From contig NW_026622974.1 in the NCBI RefSeq assembly GCF_023065955.2, positions 33,263,718 through 33,327,717 on the forward strand: 64,000 nt of DNA, read 5' to 3'. The position numbers and the translations under genes were made by a program. How positions within the stretch are numbered: position 1 is the stretch's first letter; the number at the start of each line of letters is the position of its first letter. Origin of the DNA: Ursus arctos. Taxonomy: Eukaryota; Chordata; Mammalia; Carnivora; Ursidae. Positions 35,500 to 47,425 of the stretch are shown here, piece after piece. The notes under the pieces were generated by a model that did no database searches, was not told the DNA's origin, and was given only the letters and a program-made list of their open reading frames with translations.

Positions 35500-35660
35500 A
35501 ATGCATAAATATTCATAGAAAAACTGGAAGGATATGAAATAAAATGTTAATAGTATTATCTGTGTGGCAATATTACAAGTGATTCTTATTTTCTTCTACA
35601 TACTTATATTTTGTAGTTCACTACAAATACCATGTATTACCTTTAAAATTAAAAAAAAAA
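35500..35660 (+). mobile_element. Old L1 3' tail
   Basis: ATAGAAAAACTGGAAGGATA, ATCTGTGTGGC, then a run toward TACCATGTATTACCTTTAAA and a poly-A stretch. This is the characteristic terminal sequence of old L1 3' UTRs. Confidence 0.65.
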
Positions 35661-36690
35661 ACATGCTATTTAACAAACAACTATTTAAATAAAATTATAG
35701 ATTAGTACTGCATGCCTTTAACACTCACCTTTGGTGGTGGAGAGAAAATCCTATTAGAACCATTTGCTTATTGACTTAAAAAACTAAAAGTAGACTAGCA
35801 GGAAAGAATTCGGTTCTTCAAATCCAGGAGCCCACCTAAAATTCTTGCATTTGGAGAGGTGATCTAAGTTTGAGTTTATATAATTTTGCCAAAAGATGAC
35901 CTCCGGTTTGTAGAATGGTATTTTAAAAGTTTCTCTAAAATGCTGAGATTTTTTTTGGACATAAAAATTGCTCTTTAAATAACATTTGATGACTTACATG
36001 TAACGGACCTAGAAACATACTTCTCTGCCTTTAAGGCGAAGTGGTTTGCAAAACAGCTTTTAGGTTATATTCTGACCATTTGAAAAAGAACTTTAAAAAG
36101 TGAAGCTAACCTAAGATGAAAGTCACTGTAACTTGTAACTTGATGCAAAATAACTAAATAAAATTCACCACTTTTTACAAGATTGACATAAACCATGTGG
36201 ATTCCCCATGAATCTATTCAGTCCCAAATCAAATGAAAATGCTTTTAAACCAAACTATAATGATGCTTAAAATAGAAAGTTTCTTGAGGTTACGGGGAAC
36301 CACAACCTTCCAGCCACCCAAAAAGCATTCTACAAGTAGGAATAGGAGTCTATTTTGGGTGAGATATTTTGAATCCAATTCTCAGCAACAATGCCGAAGT
36401 TATTCCTTTGGGCATTTTTGGGGTGGTGCTAGGAAGAGCTAATATTGTGTGTGGTCTGCGTTCCTGTAGTAATGACAAATGAATAAAAAGATCTCGGAAG
36501 GCAGGAAGATAATGCACCCAAATCTCATTTGTGGCAGTGTTCTCTGAGCAATGAAATCTTCAAGGGATGCCACAACAGCATTACTTGGACTTATTTTGTT
36601 AGTTTTAGTGGGTATCAATGTGATATCATGTCCCTGAAGTTTGTTAGGAAGCACCAGTTAGTTATTCGTGGTACACAACTGCTCCTCAGG
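35661..36690. other. Unassigned AT-rich DNA
   Basis: No gene or repeat recognised upstream of the L1 5' end. Open frames of 69-91 codons lack domains, and the last one runs into the L1. Confidence 0.45.
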
Positions 36691-38433
36691 TGGTTTGGAG
36701 ACTTTCTCAAGATGGCGGCAAAGGGAGATTCTGAACATACATCCTCCCAAGGACCCACCAGATCTACAGATCATATAGATCACCTACCTCTGGAAAAGAT
36801 TTGAAAACTAGATGAACTGCTTCTCCACGACACAGGATAAAAAGACCACATCGAGATGGGGTAGGAGAAGCAGAGATACAGTTACACCAAAGACCCCACC
36901 CCCAGCACAGTAACACACAATAAGGAGGGATCTCAGCAGTCCGGTGCTTTTCCCTGAAGAGCAAGGGGTTGGTGCTCCACATTAGACACCCAACCCTTAC
37001 AATCTGCACCAGACTGATGAGCCTCCAAAACGACTGGTTTAGCAAACAAACGGACTGATGTCCAATGGACCCCAAATACTATAGGAAACTAAGATTCCCA
37101 CTTCGAAGGGCTGTGTGCAGTCTCACATGCTCAATATCCAATGAAAAAACAGCAATTTGAAAAGCACCTAGAGTATACGTGAAAGCGATTCATTTGCTAA
37201 TATATATATATTTTTTTACATTTGCTAATTGAAAAGCATTTGCCAAAGGGGCGGGAGACAACTGAAATTCTCTTTGGAGATGGAGACACTGGCAAATACC
37301 ACTTTGGCTCTTTTGGCTACCCTGCTATCACAAGCAGATGAGCTCAGACATGGCACCTTCCCATCACCTTGTTAAGACAGGTGGAGGTGAGTGGTCACTG
37401 CCTTACTGGAGCTGGAGTGTCTGGGAAGTTGCAGTACTCCACTGCTTCCTGGCTGTGGCATGGCATTCTCCTGCCCTCTAGTAAAATTGCCAAGTGTGGG
37501 CAGTTGTGACCCTCCCCCACTCGCTGGCTGGGGCTTGAGAGTGTGAGTAGTTGAGGCATTTTCCCACTCCCAGCCTAAAGGCAGTGCATGTGCACAGACA
37601 AAGCACTCTTCTGCTGCCTTTCTGAAGCCAGTGAGTATGCTCTGCCCCCTACACTCTCCAGATGCCTAGCTACAGCCAACAAGTGTATAGATTCCACACA
37701 GTGATGCTCCCTTATTGCCCGACCCTGGTGGCCAAGGGAGCTGCCATCCCTGAGCTCCATGGGAATGTGACATTTGGAAAGACAGATCTTGGCTGGCCAC
37801 CACCACTATGGCATTGCACAGACAGGAGATTGAAATACAACCCCAGTATTCCTGTGAAAAAGACCTGATAAGAGCCTGGAACTATAGCCTGAGGGACAGG
37901 TTACAGGTTTCCAATACATGTAGAGGCTAAGGAGGCACTCTCAGGGAACATAAGGAGGGAGATACCATCCTTGCACACCCTTTTACCCTTGTCGCAGCTC
38001 AACCCGACGTCCCAGGAAGGACCTTTTACACTTGCCTGGAGACTCCATTTTTGCATCTGTCACCCAGGGGACAGCTCCACATCTAATCTGGAGGCCAGGA
38101 GGGATTATGACACATTAGACCAGATGGACTTAATAGATATATACAGAATATCCGGCCAAAAAGCAGCAGAATACACATTCTTCTCAAGTGCAATGGAACA
38201 TTCTTCAGGATAAATCACACATTAGGCCACAAAAAAACCTCAATAAATTCAAGAAGATTGAAATAATAATCAGGCATCCTTTTTTGACCATAATTTTATG
38301 AAAGTAAAAATCAGTTCCAAGGAGAAAACTGGAAAAACTACAAATATGTGGAGATAAAACAACAAGTTACTAAAAGACTACTGGGCCATAGAAAAAGTAA
38401 AGGAGAAATAATTAAAAAAAAAAAAATACCTAG

Positions 38434-38618
38434 GAGGAGCACCTGGGTGGCTCAGTTGGTTAAGCATCCAACTCTTGATTTTAGCTCAAGGCATGATCTC
38501 AGGGTCCTGAGATTGAGCCCTACGTTAGGCTCCGTGTTCAGCGGGGAGTTTGCTTGAGATTCTCTCCCACTCCCTCTGCCCCTCCACCCACTCACGCACA
38601 CACTCCCTCTCTCTCAAA

Positions 38619-38653
<35 letters not shown>

Positions 38654-38659
38654 ATCTTT
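38434..38659 (+). mobile_element. SINEC carnivore SINE with long AAAT tail
   Basis: Head GAGCACCTGGGTGGCTCAGT, B-box region, CT run, then a pure AAAT microsatellite tail at 38616-38655. A perfect 13-bp duplication AAAAAATACCTAG flanks it at 38421-38433 and 38660-38672. It sits inside the L1 ORF2. Confidence 0.97.
38616..38655. repeat. (AAAT)n microsatellite
   Basis: Ten uninterrupted AAAT units grown from the SINE tail. Confidence 0.97.
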
Positions 38660-41600
38660 AAAAAATACCTAGAGACCAATGAAAAATGAAACACAACATA
38701 CAAAAACCTCTGGAGATACAGCAAAAGTGCTTCTGTGCAGGCCTACCTCAAGAAACAAGGGAACTCTCAAGTAGACAATTTAACTTTATACCTAAAGAAA
38801 CTAGAAAAAGAAGAACAAATGAAGCCAAAGTTATTAGAAGATAGGAAATAATAAAGACCAGAGTGAGAATAAATAGAATGGAGACTAAAGAGACAATAGA
38901 AATGATCAGTGAAACTAAGGGCTAGTTCACTGGAAAGATGAACAAAATTGGCTAAACCGTTAGCTAGACTTACTAAGAAAAAAGAGAGAAGGCGGAAATA
39001 TAAAATTAGAAATGGCAGAGAAGTTACAACTGACATCACAGAAACATAAAAGATCATGGGACTACTATGAACGATTATACACCAACAAATTAGAAAACTT
39101 AAAATAAATACATAAATTCCTAGAAACTTACAATCTTCCAAGACTGAACTATGAAGAAATAGAAAATCTGAATATATTGAGTACCAGAAAAAAGATTCAA
39201 ACAGTAATTAAAAACTTCTCAACAAACAAAAGTCCAGGACCAGACAACGTCACTGGTAAATTTACCAAATATTCAAAGGTGATTTGATACTTAGCCTTCT
39301 CGAGCTCTTCCAAAAAATTGAAGAGAAGGAAATGCTTCTAATTTCATTTGAGAAGGCCAGAATTACCCTGATACCAAAACCATGTAAGGACACCATAAGA
39401 AAAGAAAATTACAGACCAATATGCCTAATGAAATTTGATGCAAAAATTTTCAGTAAAATATTAGCAAACTAAATTCAACAACACTAAAAGGGTTTTACAC
39501 CGTGATCAAGTAAGATTTATTCCAAGGATGCAATATGGTTTAACCTCTGCAACACTATATTAAAAAAATGAAAGGTAAAAATTATATGATCATTTCAATA
39601 GACTCAGAGAAAGCATTTGACAAAATTCAACATTCGTTTATGATAAATACTCTTACCAAAGTGGATATAGAGGGAACATACCTCCATATAATAAAGGCCA
39701 TGTATGACAAACCCATGGCTGGTACTCAATGGTGAAAAGCTTAAAGATTTTCCTCTAAGATGAAAACTAAGACAAGATGCCTACTCTCCCCACTTTTATT
39801 CAACATGATCCTAGAAGTCCTAGCCACAGCAATTAGGTAAGAAGAAGAAATAAAATGCATACAAATTGGAAAGAAAGAAGTACAACTCTCACTATTCGCA
39901 GATGACATAATACTATAGAAAACTTAAAGATGCCACTAAAAACTGTAGAACTAATGAACAAATTCAGTAAAGTTGCAAGATATAAAATTAATATACAAAA
40001 ATCTGTTGCATTTCTACACACTAATAATAAACTATCAGAAAGACAAAACAAGAAAATCCTACTTACAATCACATCAGAAAGAATAAAATACTTAGAGATA
40101 GATTTAACCAAAGAGGTGAAAGACCTGTATACTGAAAACTAAAAGACATTAATGAAAGAAATTGAAGAAGACACAAATAATTGGAGAGAGAGTCTATGCT
40201 CATGGATTGGAAGAATTAATATTGTGAAAAATGGCCATAGTACCTAAATCAATCTACAGTTCATTGCAATTGCTATCAAAATTTCAGTGGCATTTTTCAT
40301 ACAACTAGAACAAATAATTCTAAAATTTATATGGAACCACAAAAGACCTCAAATAGGCAAAACAATCTTGAGACAGAAGAAGAAAGAGTTATCATGCTTC
40401 CTGATTTCAAACTATACAACAAAGATACAATAATCAAAACAGTGTGGTATTGGCATAAAAAGAGACACATGGATCAATGGAACAGAATAGAAATCCCAGA
40501 AATAAACCCACTCATATGTGGTCAATCCACAACAACAATCCGCAATAAGATACAATGGGGAAAGAACAGTCTCTTCAATAAATGGTGTTGGAAAAACTGG
40601 ACAGCTACATGCAAAAGAATGAAATTGGATGACTATTTTACACCGTATACAAAAATTAACTCAAAATTGCAAGACCTGAAACTGTAAAACTCCTAGTAGA
40701 AAACTTATGTGGTAAGCTTCTTGATAATTGGCCTTAGCAATGTTTTTTATTTTTTTTGGATCTGACTCCAAAGGCAAGGAAAACAAAAGCAAAAGTAAAC
40801 AAGTAGGACTACATCAAAATAAAAAGCTTCTGCACAGTGTAGGAAACCATCAACAAAATGAAAAGGTAACCCACTGAATGGGAGAAGATATTTGCAAATC
40901 ATATATTCAAGAAGGCTTTAATATCTAAAATATATAAAGAACTCATACAATGCAGTAACAAAAAATATCAATTTGATTAAAAAATGTGCAGAGTATTTGA
41001 ATAGACATTTTTCTAAAGGCACGCAGATGGCCAAAAAGCACATGTCAAGATGCTGAGCATCACTAATCACCAGGGAAATGCAAATCAAAACCACAATGAA
41101 ATATCATCTTACACCTCTCAGAATGGCTATTATCAAAAAGACAAGAAATAAAAAGTGTTGGCAAGGATATGGAATAAAGAGAACATTCATGACCTGTTGG
41201 TTGGAATGTAAATTGGTGCAGCCACTATGGAAAACAATGTGGAGGTTTCTTAAAAATTTAAAATAGAACTACCATATGATCCAGCAATTCCACTACTGGG
41301 TATCTATCTGAAGAAAACCAGCACACTAATTCAAAAGGATATATACACCTGTATGTTTATTGCAGCATTATTTACAAATCTAAGGTAGGGAAATAACCCA
41401 AGTGTCTATGAATGGATAAAAAAGATATGATGTGTGTGTATATGCATGCTCAATAAAATACTACTCAGCCTTTAAAGAAGAATGAAATTTTGCCATTTGT
41501 GACAACATGAAGGGACTTTGAGGGTATTATATTAAGTGGAATAAGTCAGACAGAAGGGAGACAAATACTGCATGATTTCATTTACATGTGGAATCTAGAA

Positions 41601-41955
41601 AACAAAACAAAACAAAAAAATAAGCAAAACCCAAACTCAGACACAGAGAACAGATTGGTGGTTGCCCAAGGGTGGGGATTGGGGGTGCAAAATGGGTGAA
41701 ATGGATAAAGTATACATTTCTAGTTATAAAATAAATAAGTCATGGGGATGTAATATACAGCATGGGGAATGTAGTCAATAATATTGTATTAACTTTCTAC
41801 GGTGACAGATCGTAACTAGACTTATTGTGGTGATCAACTTGCAAAGTATACAAATGTTGAGTCACTGTATTGTACACAGGAAGCTAATGTAATATATGCC
41901 AATTAGATCTCAAAAAAAAAATAAATAAAAATAAGAACAAAAACAAACAAACAAA

Positions 41956-42594
41956 AACCCAACTGCTTTCCCAAGTAGGTTATTCTTAAGCTTAGTGCAT
42001 TGATCCCTATTTATCATTGCCTAGTTTTATGGTTGCATATGATAATGCTGATTTGTTGTTTCTGAGCTAGGCTTCCTGTTAACAGCAGGGCCTGTGCTTG
42101 AGCTGTTTCTGGAGGAGATGACTTGACACATGGCTTCAATCTCCTTTCTCCAGCAGCTTGTGAAGCCAGCCAGTTGGCAGATTCCAGGTCTAGAGTGGAA
42201 ATACAAGGCTGCTATTGTTGCACTGAGCTGGGGTTCCGTTGTTAGAGCAAAAACGAGCTTCTCACAACAGGGAATATATTATCTAGTTAGAGATGAAAGA
42301 AATAAGGCAGGGGTGGTAGAGGTGGAAGGTTTAATGGAGGCAAATGTAGATGATGAAATACAGAATAATAATACAAAGATGATACTATCCATTGCATATG
42401 GGCAGCTATTGGCTAAGAACGGGGAGATCTCACGGATTGAGCTGTGCATGTAGTGTAGTATCCAAAATCTGACATTTTTGCAGTAGTTGATTCTCTCAAG
42501 CTTCAGTAATTTTTTTTCTGACATAAAAATCATCAACAATACATTATTCTATTTCCATGTTTCTTTGTGTGGATGAAGTAACAATTGAACTGGA
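41956..42594. other. Unassigned DNA with a 107-codon open frame
   Basis: The frame at 42130-42453 plus (107 codons) begins MASISFLQQLVKPAS. It has no transmembrane segment, recognised domain or splice context that I can identify, and the sequence is not a repeat I recognise. It is more likely chance than a gene. Confidence 0.4.
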
Positions 42595-42725
42595 AGAGTA
42601 AAAAATCTGGAGTTCTAATCTGGTTGTACTGTTAGTTATATGATGGTAAGCAATTAATCTACCCTCATTGGGCTTCACTTTTTCTCATCCATATAATAAA
42701 ACATTTGGAGTAGATGATCTGTATT
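42595..42725 (+). mobile_element. MIR SINE remnant
   Basis: GGAGTTCTAATCTGGTTGTA, AGTTATATGATGGTAAGCAA, CTTCACTTTTTCTCATCCAT and ATAATAAAACATTTGGAGTA follow sense MIR order. Confidence 0.75.
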
Positions 42726-43329
42726 GACTCCTGAAGTTAAAACCCATTGTTCACAATTATGGCTTCCTATGTGAACACAGTGGGTACTGTTCCCAAACCC
42801 AATAACTTAAAAGATTAACTGGAAACGTTTAATCTTCTTTCAATTTCCTTTCTTGCAACTCAGGACCCTTCTCAGAGTTTTTGGCTGAAATCTCTTATTT
42901 CAAGTATATCTGGCATATATGAGTATAGGCTGAGAATAAAAATGATTTTCATATAATTAGGGAACTATTGGGTGAGGAATTATGACATAAATCATAGCTT
43001 AAATATTTTTATGAAATAATTGAGTGAATCGGGGCAAGACATTTTACCTCTCAGGAAGCAAGTTTCATTTATTGAGAGAACATAATACATTCTCTACTTC
43101 TTCATAGAACTTTGTAAATATTGAATGGGAGAATATTTAAGATATGATAGTATTTTGAAAACATTAATTTTTATATATAAGGTGATATTCTATATTATGT
43201 TTATTAAAGTAACAGAATAGTATGACAAATTGCTGAAAACCCTGGGTCAAAGCTATTATTTCCTGAAATCAATAAAGTCAGAATTTACTAAAGAAAGTAA
43301 TTTAGATATTTTGGCATGGTTTGTTTATT
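42726..43329. other. Unassigned AT-rich DNA
   Basis: No gene or repeat recognised. Confidence 0.5.
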
Positions 43330-43445
43330 AGTTTAACAAATATTAATCAAGTACCTGTTATATTAACAGGCGGTGTTCCCAATGTTTTGAATATATGAGT
43401 GAAAAAACACAACAACCTCTGCTCATGGAGTTTACATAGTGTTAG
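43330..43445 (-). mobile_element. L2 LINE remnant, 3' end
   Basis: AACAAATATTAATCAAGTAC, CAGGCGGTGTTCCCAATGTT and CCTCTGCTCATGGAGTTTAC AT-type sequence follow the antisense L2 3' end order. Confidence 0.7.
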
Positions 43446-44920
43446 TTTTAATAGCTGCTTAAAGAACACAAGTTATTTAAAAGATTTTGAAATAATTGTT
43501 TTCAGAAGCAAAAATTGATGAAGTATAATTCTTAGCTACTTCTCCATTTTATTACCTCAGAAAAAATACCGTATGTCTTTCCCCAACCATCTGTTAACTT
43601 CTTAAAGTCACACGTGTTCTCAAATAGACTATGAATGGGTTGTATTAAATAACGCGAATGATGGTAGTGTTCTCCTCTGGGTGGATTTTAGTGGGTCTCG
43701 GTGTCCCAAAAAGATTATGTTTGGACAGTTGGAGGGTAGACCTACAAATATTTCTTTCACACCATGACATGCACAATAAAACAAAAATTAAAAAAGCAAA
43801 TAAATATATAGGTAAAAAAATGTTTTTTTGTGGAAGTATTAATTTGGTAATAGTTCCATCTTATCTAGATAAATAATTTAAACACAGTGTTCAATTTGCC
43901 AATCCTTTGGATAGCATCAAACTATTAAACATAACATTTCATGTTATGCTTATCTGATTTGATTAGTTATGATAATGATGTCATATAAATAGAGGTCAAT
44001 GGCATATAATTACCTCGGTTTCACAACACTTTTTAAAATACTTTATTAAATGATTTTTTTTTAGCAGAGAGAGAACTGATAACTCATTTTACTGAATGTT
44101 ATGGATAGATTTTTTTTTTCCTCCTAAAATTCTGACACACATTCTCATTTATCAATCTTTTTGCCAAGAGCTAAGCAGCTGTACATATTTGGAAAATAAA
44201 AAGTGGAGCAACTTCCTTTTAAAAATTTTTTGGAAGTTGAAATTTCCTTAGCAAGCTCTGTGGTTCATATTGAAAATAAAATTTGATGGCTCTTTTTAAC
44301 CTCTTTTGCTTTGTTGGTGCTTTGGCAATGAGTTGTGTTTATGTATTCCATCCCTGTTTTCTCTAGGGATTATATAAAAACTCGGCATCAATATTATTCT
44401 TGGTACTAATTGCCTCAGAAGTTAATTCGTTGATGGGTATTTGTTCATGGATTGATGTTCCAGAGTTAGCCCTGACATTCAAGATCTAGTACTTCGTGAA
44501 ATATTGTGGAAATATTTGTAAAATCTCAGGCGTAATTTTTCTGCCTTACAAAGATTCCATCATACAGTGACAAAAAGGATGGCTAAACTAGGCTGTGGAA
44601 GGTACCATTTTTCTACGCTAAAGTCAATTAGAGATGAATCTGGCTTAATATATTGATAACAATACATCTTAAAATTTCAGTCCCAATATTTTAATGTAGA
44701 TTTTATAAGAAATAACAATGTGGAGTAATAATGATGGATCATGCCTTTGCTTTCCTAATCAGTTATGAGGGGCAATGAATATGCATTCATTATTTTCCCT
44801 TTTGTATTAAATTTTGATATAGTCAATAAAGATTCTATAACATGATTTTTGTTATTATTGATTTCTCCTTCTATGGCAGTCATGGGAAGTCAGTCGTGCT
44901 TAGCCAAATTCTCTCTCTCA
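43446..44920. other. Unassigned AT-rich DNA
   Basis: No gene recognised. Around 43655-43700 the text AGTGTTCTCCTCTGGGTGGA loosely resembles an old L1 tail, but this is too weak to call. Confidence 0.45.
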
Positions 44921-44950
44921 CTCTCTCTCTCTCTCTTTTTTTTTTTTTGA

Positions 44951-45136
44951 AGATTTTATTTATTTATTTGACAGAGATAGAGACAGCCAGCGAGAGAGGG
45001 AACACAAGCAGGGGGAGTGGGAGAGGAAGAAGCAGGCTCATAGCAGAGGAGCCTGATGTGGGGCTCGATCCCATAATGCCGGGATCACGCCCTGAGCCGA
45101 AGGCAGACGCTTAACCGCTGTGCCACCCAGGCGCCC
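44951..45136 (-). mobile_element. SINEC carnivore SINE, young bear/panda type
   Basis: Clean copy: AAGATTTTATTTATTTATTT, AGAGACAGCCAGCGAGAGAG, GAGCCTGATGTGGGGCTCGA, GCCGGGATCACGCCCTGAGC, CTTAACCGCTGTGCCACCCA. It sits in a CT/T tract, and both flanks read CTCTCTCTCT followed by 11-13 T (left up to 44948, right 45137-45162), so the duplication is itself simple sequence. Because few changes are seen, this is among the youngest insertions in the window. Confidence 0.97.
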
Positions 45137-45162
45137 CTCTCTCTCTCTCTTTTTTTTTTTTT

Positions 45163-46245
45163 AACTTGGATCATACAATGGGAATATACAAAAAGCCTCA
45201 CACTGACATAGGACTCCATGATATATTTGAGCATATGAATCCTGTGAACCTAGGAAGATAATAAGGATCCATTTTTTAAGATTTCTGTGATTATTTTTCT
45301 TCTCTTAAAAATTTCTATAAATTAGGGAACTATCACTTAGAAATTCTCTCTCATAATCAGTTCATTTTGCATCATATTCCAACAATTATTATGGTTTCTG
45401 GAGAGCATATTACTAATTGGAAAAATATCCAACTGATCAATCATCAACTTATTGGTTTTTTATATTGAATACCTAAATATGTGATTTGACAGGTTACTCT
45501 ACTACTTTGGCCCTTTTGGTGTTAGAGTAACAAACTAAAACTGCATTTTCCTCTATTGGTATTTATCCTGAAAGGGCATAGCTATATTACTGGTTATTCA
45601 TGATTTCTGTTAACTCTGTCTAAAGGATACATTTAGTTACAGCTGATGTTAATTTTATGTAAGATGGTAAATGCCAGATCAAAATATCTGGACAAGCTGT
45701 GATATTTGTGTCATATCCTGGCCTTGAGTTTGCCATTCCTGGCCAGAGTCAGCTGTTGAGTCCCCAGGCAGCTAACGGTGGATGTCAGTAAGCTGTAGAT
45801 AGCCAGGCTGGGCCTGTGATGGTAGAGCAGACTTTCATGGAAAGCATTTTTTGTACTTCTCTGATGAATCTTGTAGGCTCTCTGCAGCTTTGTAACCGTC
45901 ACACCCAGAGTTGGAAGTCTTCTATAAGAAAAAGACCTAGGAGGCAATTGAGTGATCACAGGTCTGGGAGGTAGAGATGGCAGATTCAGAAGGGGCAAGG
46001 TTAATCCTCAGAGGAGAAAATCACAAGGTAGAAAAGATCCAGGCAAAGAACAAGGGGAAGAGATGCAGAACAAATCAAGAAGCAGGAAGTGTGGAGGGAA
46101 GGACAGGCTTTGAGGTTAGCAGACCAGAGACAGGAGGCACTAGAACTCTTCTACAGATAGACCTTAGAAGAAGAAGTTTTCACTTGAAAAGGAGCCAGGG
46201 ACTTGTCCTGAAGTTGCATTTCAAAGAAAATGCATTCAGTTAGAG
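45163..46245. other. Unassigned DNA
   Basis: No gene recognised. At 45711-46243 purine-rich and pyrimidine-rich halves give open frames of 88-95 codons on both strands, probably by composition. Confidence 0.45.
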
Positions 46246-46426
46246 CAGTGGTTTTAAACTTGAGCATGCAGCAAAATCACTTTGAGGAATTCTTAAAACA
46301 CAGATTGCTGACGGCCACCCCCCAATCCCAGCAGTTCTACATCAGTAGGTTCCGATGGAGGGCTGAGAATTTACATTTCTAATAAGGTCTTTGGTAAGAG
46401 TTGTTCTGCTGGTCCGAGAACCACTA
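46246..46426 (+). mobile_element. MER5A (hAT-Charlie MITE)
   Basis: Begins CAGTGGTTTTAAACTTGAGC and ends GGTCCGAGAACCACTA, the inverted termini of MER5A. Inner landmarks are CAGCAAAATCACTTTGAGGA, TTAAAACACAGATTGCTGAC, CTACATCAGTAGGTTCCGAT and GAGAATTTACATTTCTAATA. It is nearly full length. Confidence 0.93.
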
Positions 46427-46589
46427 ATATAGAGAGCATGTTATGTGAGGGGCTTGGAGAGTTCTGCGGAGATTTTGAGGGTACTAAATCCTGCCTGGGA
46501 AACGGCCAAATTTCTCCATGCTTCACTTCCCTCATTGACAAAGAGTTTCCTCTTATCTACCTTGACTCTCTGAAGCAAAGATTAGAGAT

Positions 46590-47365
46590 GACGCCAGAAT
46601 GGCTAGAATAACAAAGATGAGAAACAACAAGTGTGGGCAGGATGTGAAGAAAAAGAAATCCTTGTGCACTGTTAGTGGGAATGCAAACTGGTACAGCCAC
46701 TGTGGAGAACAGTATGGAGTTTCCTCCAAAAATTAAGAATAGAATTATTATATAGCCTAGTAATTCCACTACTGGATAGTTACCCAAAGAAAATGAAAAC
46801 ACTAATTTGAAAAGATATAGGCACCCCGATGTTTATTGCAGCATTATTTGCAATAGTCAGATATGGAAGCATGCCAAGTATCCACTGATAGATGAATGGA
46901 TGAGATGTGGGATCTCTCTCTCTCTCTCTTTCTCTCTCTCACACACACACACATACACACACACACAATGGAATATCACTCAGTTATAAAAAGAAGGAAA
47001 TCTTGCCACTTGTAGCAACATGGATGGATCTAGAAGGTATAATGCTAAGTGAAATAAGTCAGAGAGAGACAAATACCATAAAATTCCACTCATATGTAGA
47101 ATTTAAGAAACAAAACAAACAAACCAAGAAAAAAGGAGATAACCCAAAAACCAGACTCTTAAATGCAGAGAACAAACTGGTGGTTGCCAGAGGGGAGGTA
47201 GGTGGAGGGATGAGTGAAATAGATAAAGGGGATTAAGAGTACATTTATCATGATGAGCACGAAGTAATGTATAGCATTATTGAATCATTATATTATATAC
47301 CTGAACAAATATAATACTGTATATTAATTATACTTCAATTAATAAAAAGAAAAAAATTAAAAATG
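46590..47365 (+). mobile_element. L1 3' end, 5'-truncated
   Basis: Starts in the last part of ORF2 (GGAATGCAAACTGGTACAGC, CCACTGTGGAGAACAGTATG, TTTATTGCAGCATTATTTGC). It continues through AATGGAATATCACTCAGTTA and GCTAAGTGAAATAAGTCAGA to a 3' UTR (GGTGGTTGCCAGAGGGGAGG) and an A-rich tail. The last ORF2 codons are legible but broken. A CT/CA microsatellite lies inside at 46912-46967. Confidence 0.93.
46912..46967. repeat. (CT)n(CA)n compound microsatellite
   Basis: A CT run of about 28 bases passes directly into a CA run with one interruption. L1 3' regions often carry a dinucleotide run at this point. Confidence 0.95.
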
Positions 47366-47377
47366 ACAAATGTCAAG

Positions 47378-47425
47378 TGCCTAACATAGTGCCAGGTTCA
47401 TATTAGGAATTCAAAATATGGTAGC
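47378..47425 (+). mobile_element. MIR-like tail fragment
   Basis: AGTGCCTAACATAGTGCCAG followed by GTTCATATTAGGAATTCAAA resembles the MIR 3' end (GTGCCTGGCACATAGTAGGCGCTCAATAAA). Confidence 0.5.

Larger units (their letters stand above)
38100..41600 (+). pseudogene. L1 ORF2 remnant (endonuclease/reverse transcriptase)
   Basis: L1 ORF2 encodes the endonuclease and reverse transcriptase that copy L1 RNA into DNA. Here it begins inside the endonuclease region (reading near MDLIDIYRI, 38122-38150), so its N-terminus is absent. At 39284-39472 the reverse transcriptase fingers/palm block is legible (ITLIPKPCKD, ENYRPICLM). The catalytic FADD is encoded at 39895-39906, and a stop follows three codons later at 39916. 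At 40331-40687 a further conserved block ([15 protein letters not shown]) is open. At 41078-41266 the C-terminal region (CWLECKLVQPLWKTMWRFLK) ends in a stop. Multiple stops, frameshifts and the SINE insertion make it non-functional. Confidence 0.9.
36700..41955 (+). mobile_element. Long old L1 (L1MA-like) with 5' UTR and ORF2 but no ORF1
   Basis: Starts near the L1-typical CTCAAGATGGCGGCAAAGG (36707). A GC-richer 5' UTR runs to about 38100. At about 38100-38115 the sequence enters ORF2-type DNA (GACCAGATGGACTTAATAGA). ORF2 and a 3' UTR (GGAATGTAGTCAATAATATT, AACTTGCAAAGTATACAAAT, GTACACAGGAAGCTAATGTA) follow, then an A-rich tail to about 41955. No ORF1 sequence is seen. A SINE inserted at 38434-38659. 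Possible diverged flanking duplication: CAACTGCT at 36676-36683 and about 41960-41967. The element is dead. Confidence 0.9.

Noticed and set aside
36764..37075. 103-codon minus-strand open frame
   Set aside because: It is antisense to the L1 5' UTR.
38767..39141. 124-codon minus-strand open frame, the longest in the window
   Set aside because: It lies antisense to the L1 ORF2 remnant and reads as hydrophobic residues from A-rich sense DNA.
44842..45114. 90-codon plus-strand frame with an apparent hydrophobic start
   Set aside because: It reads through a CT tract into the antisense of a young SINE. Similar SINE-derived peptides occur at other copies.
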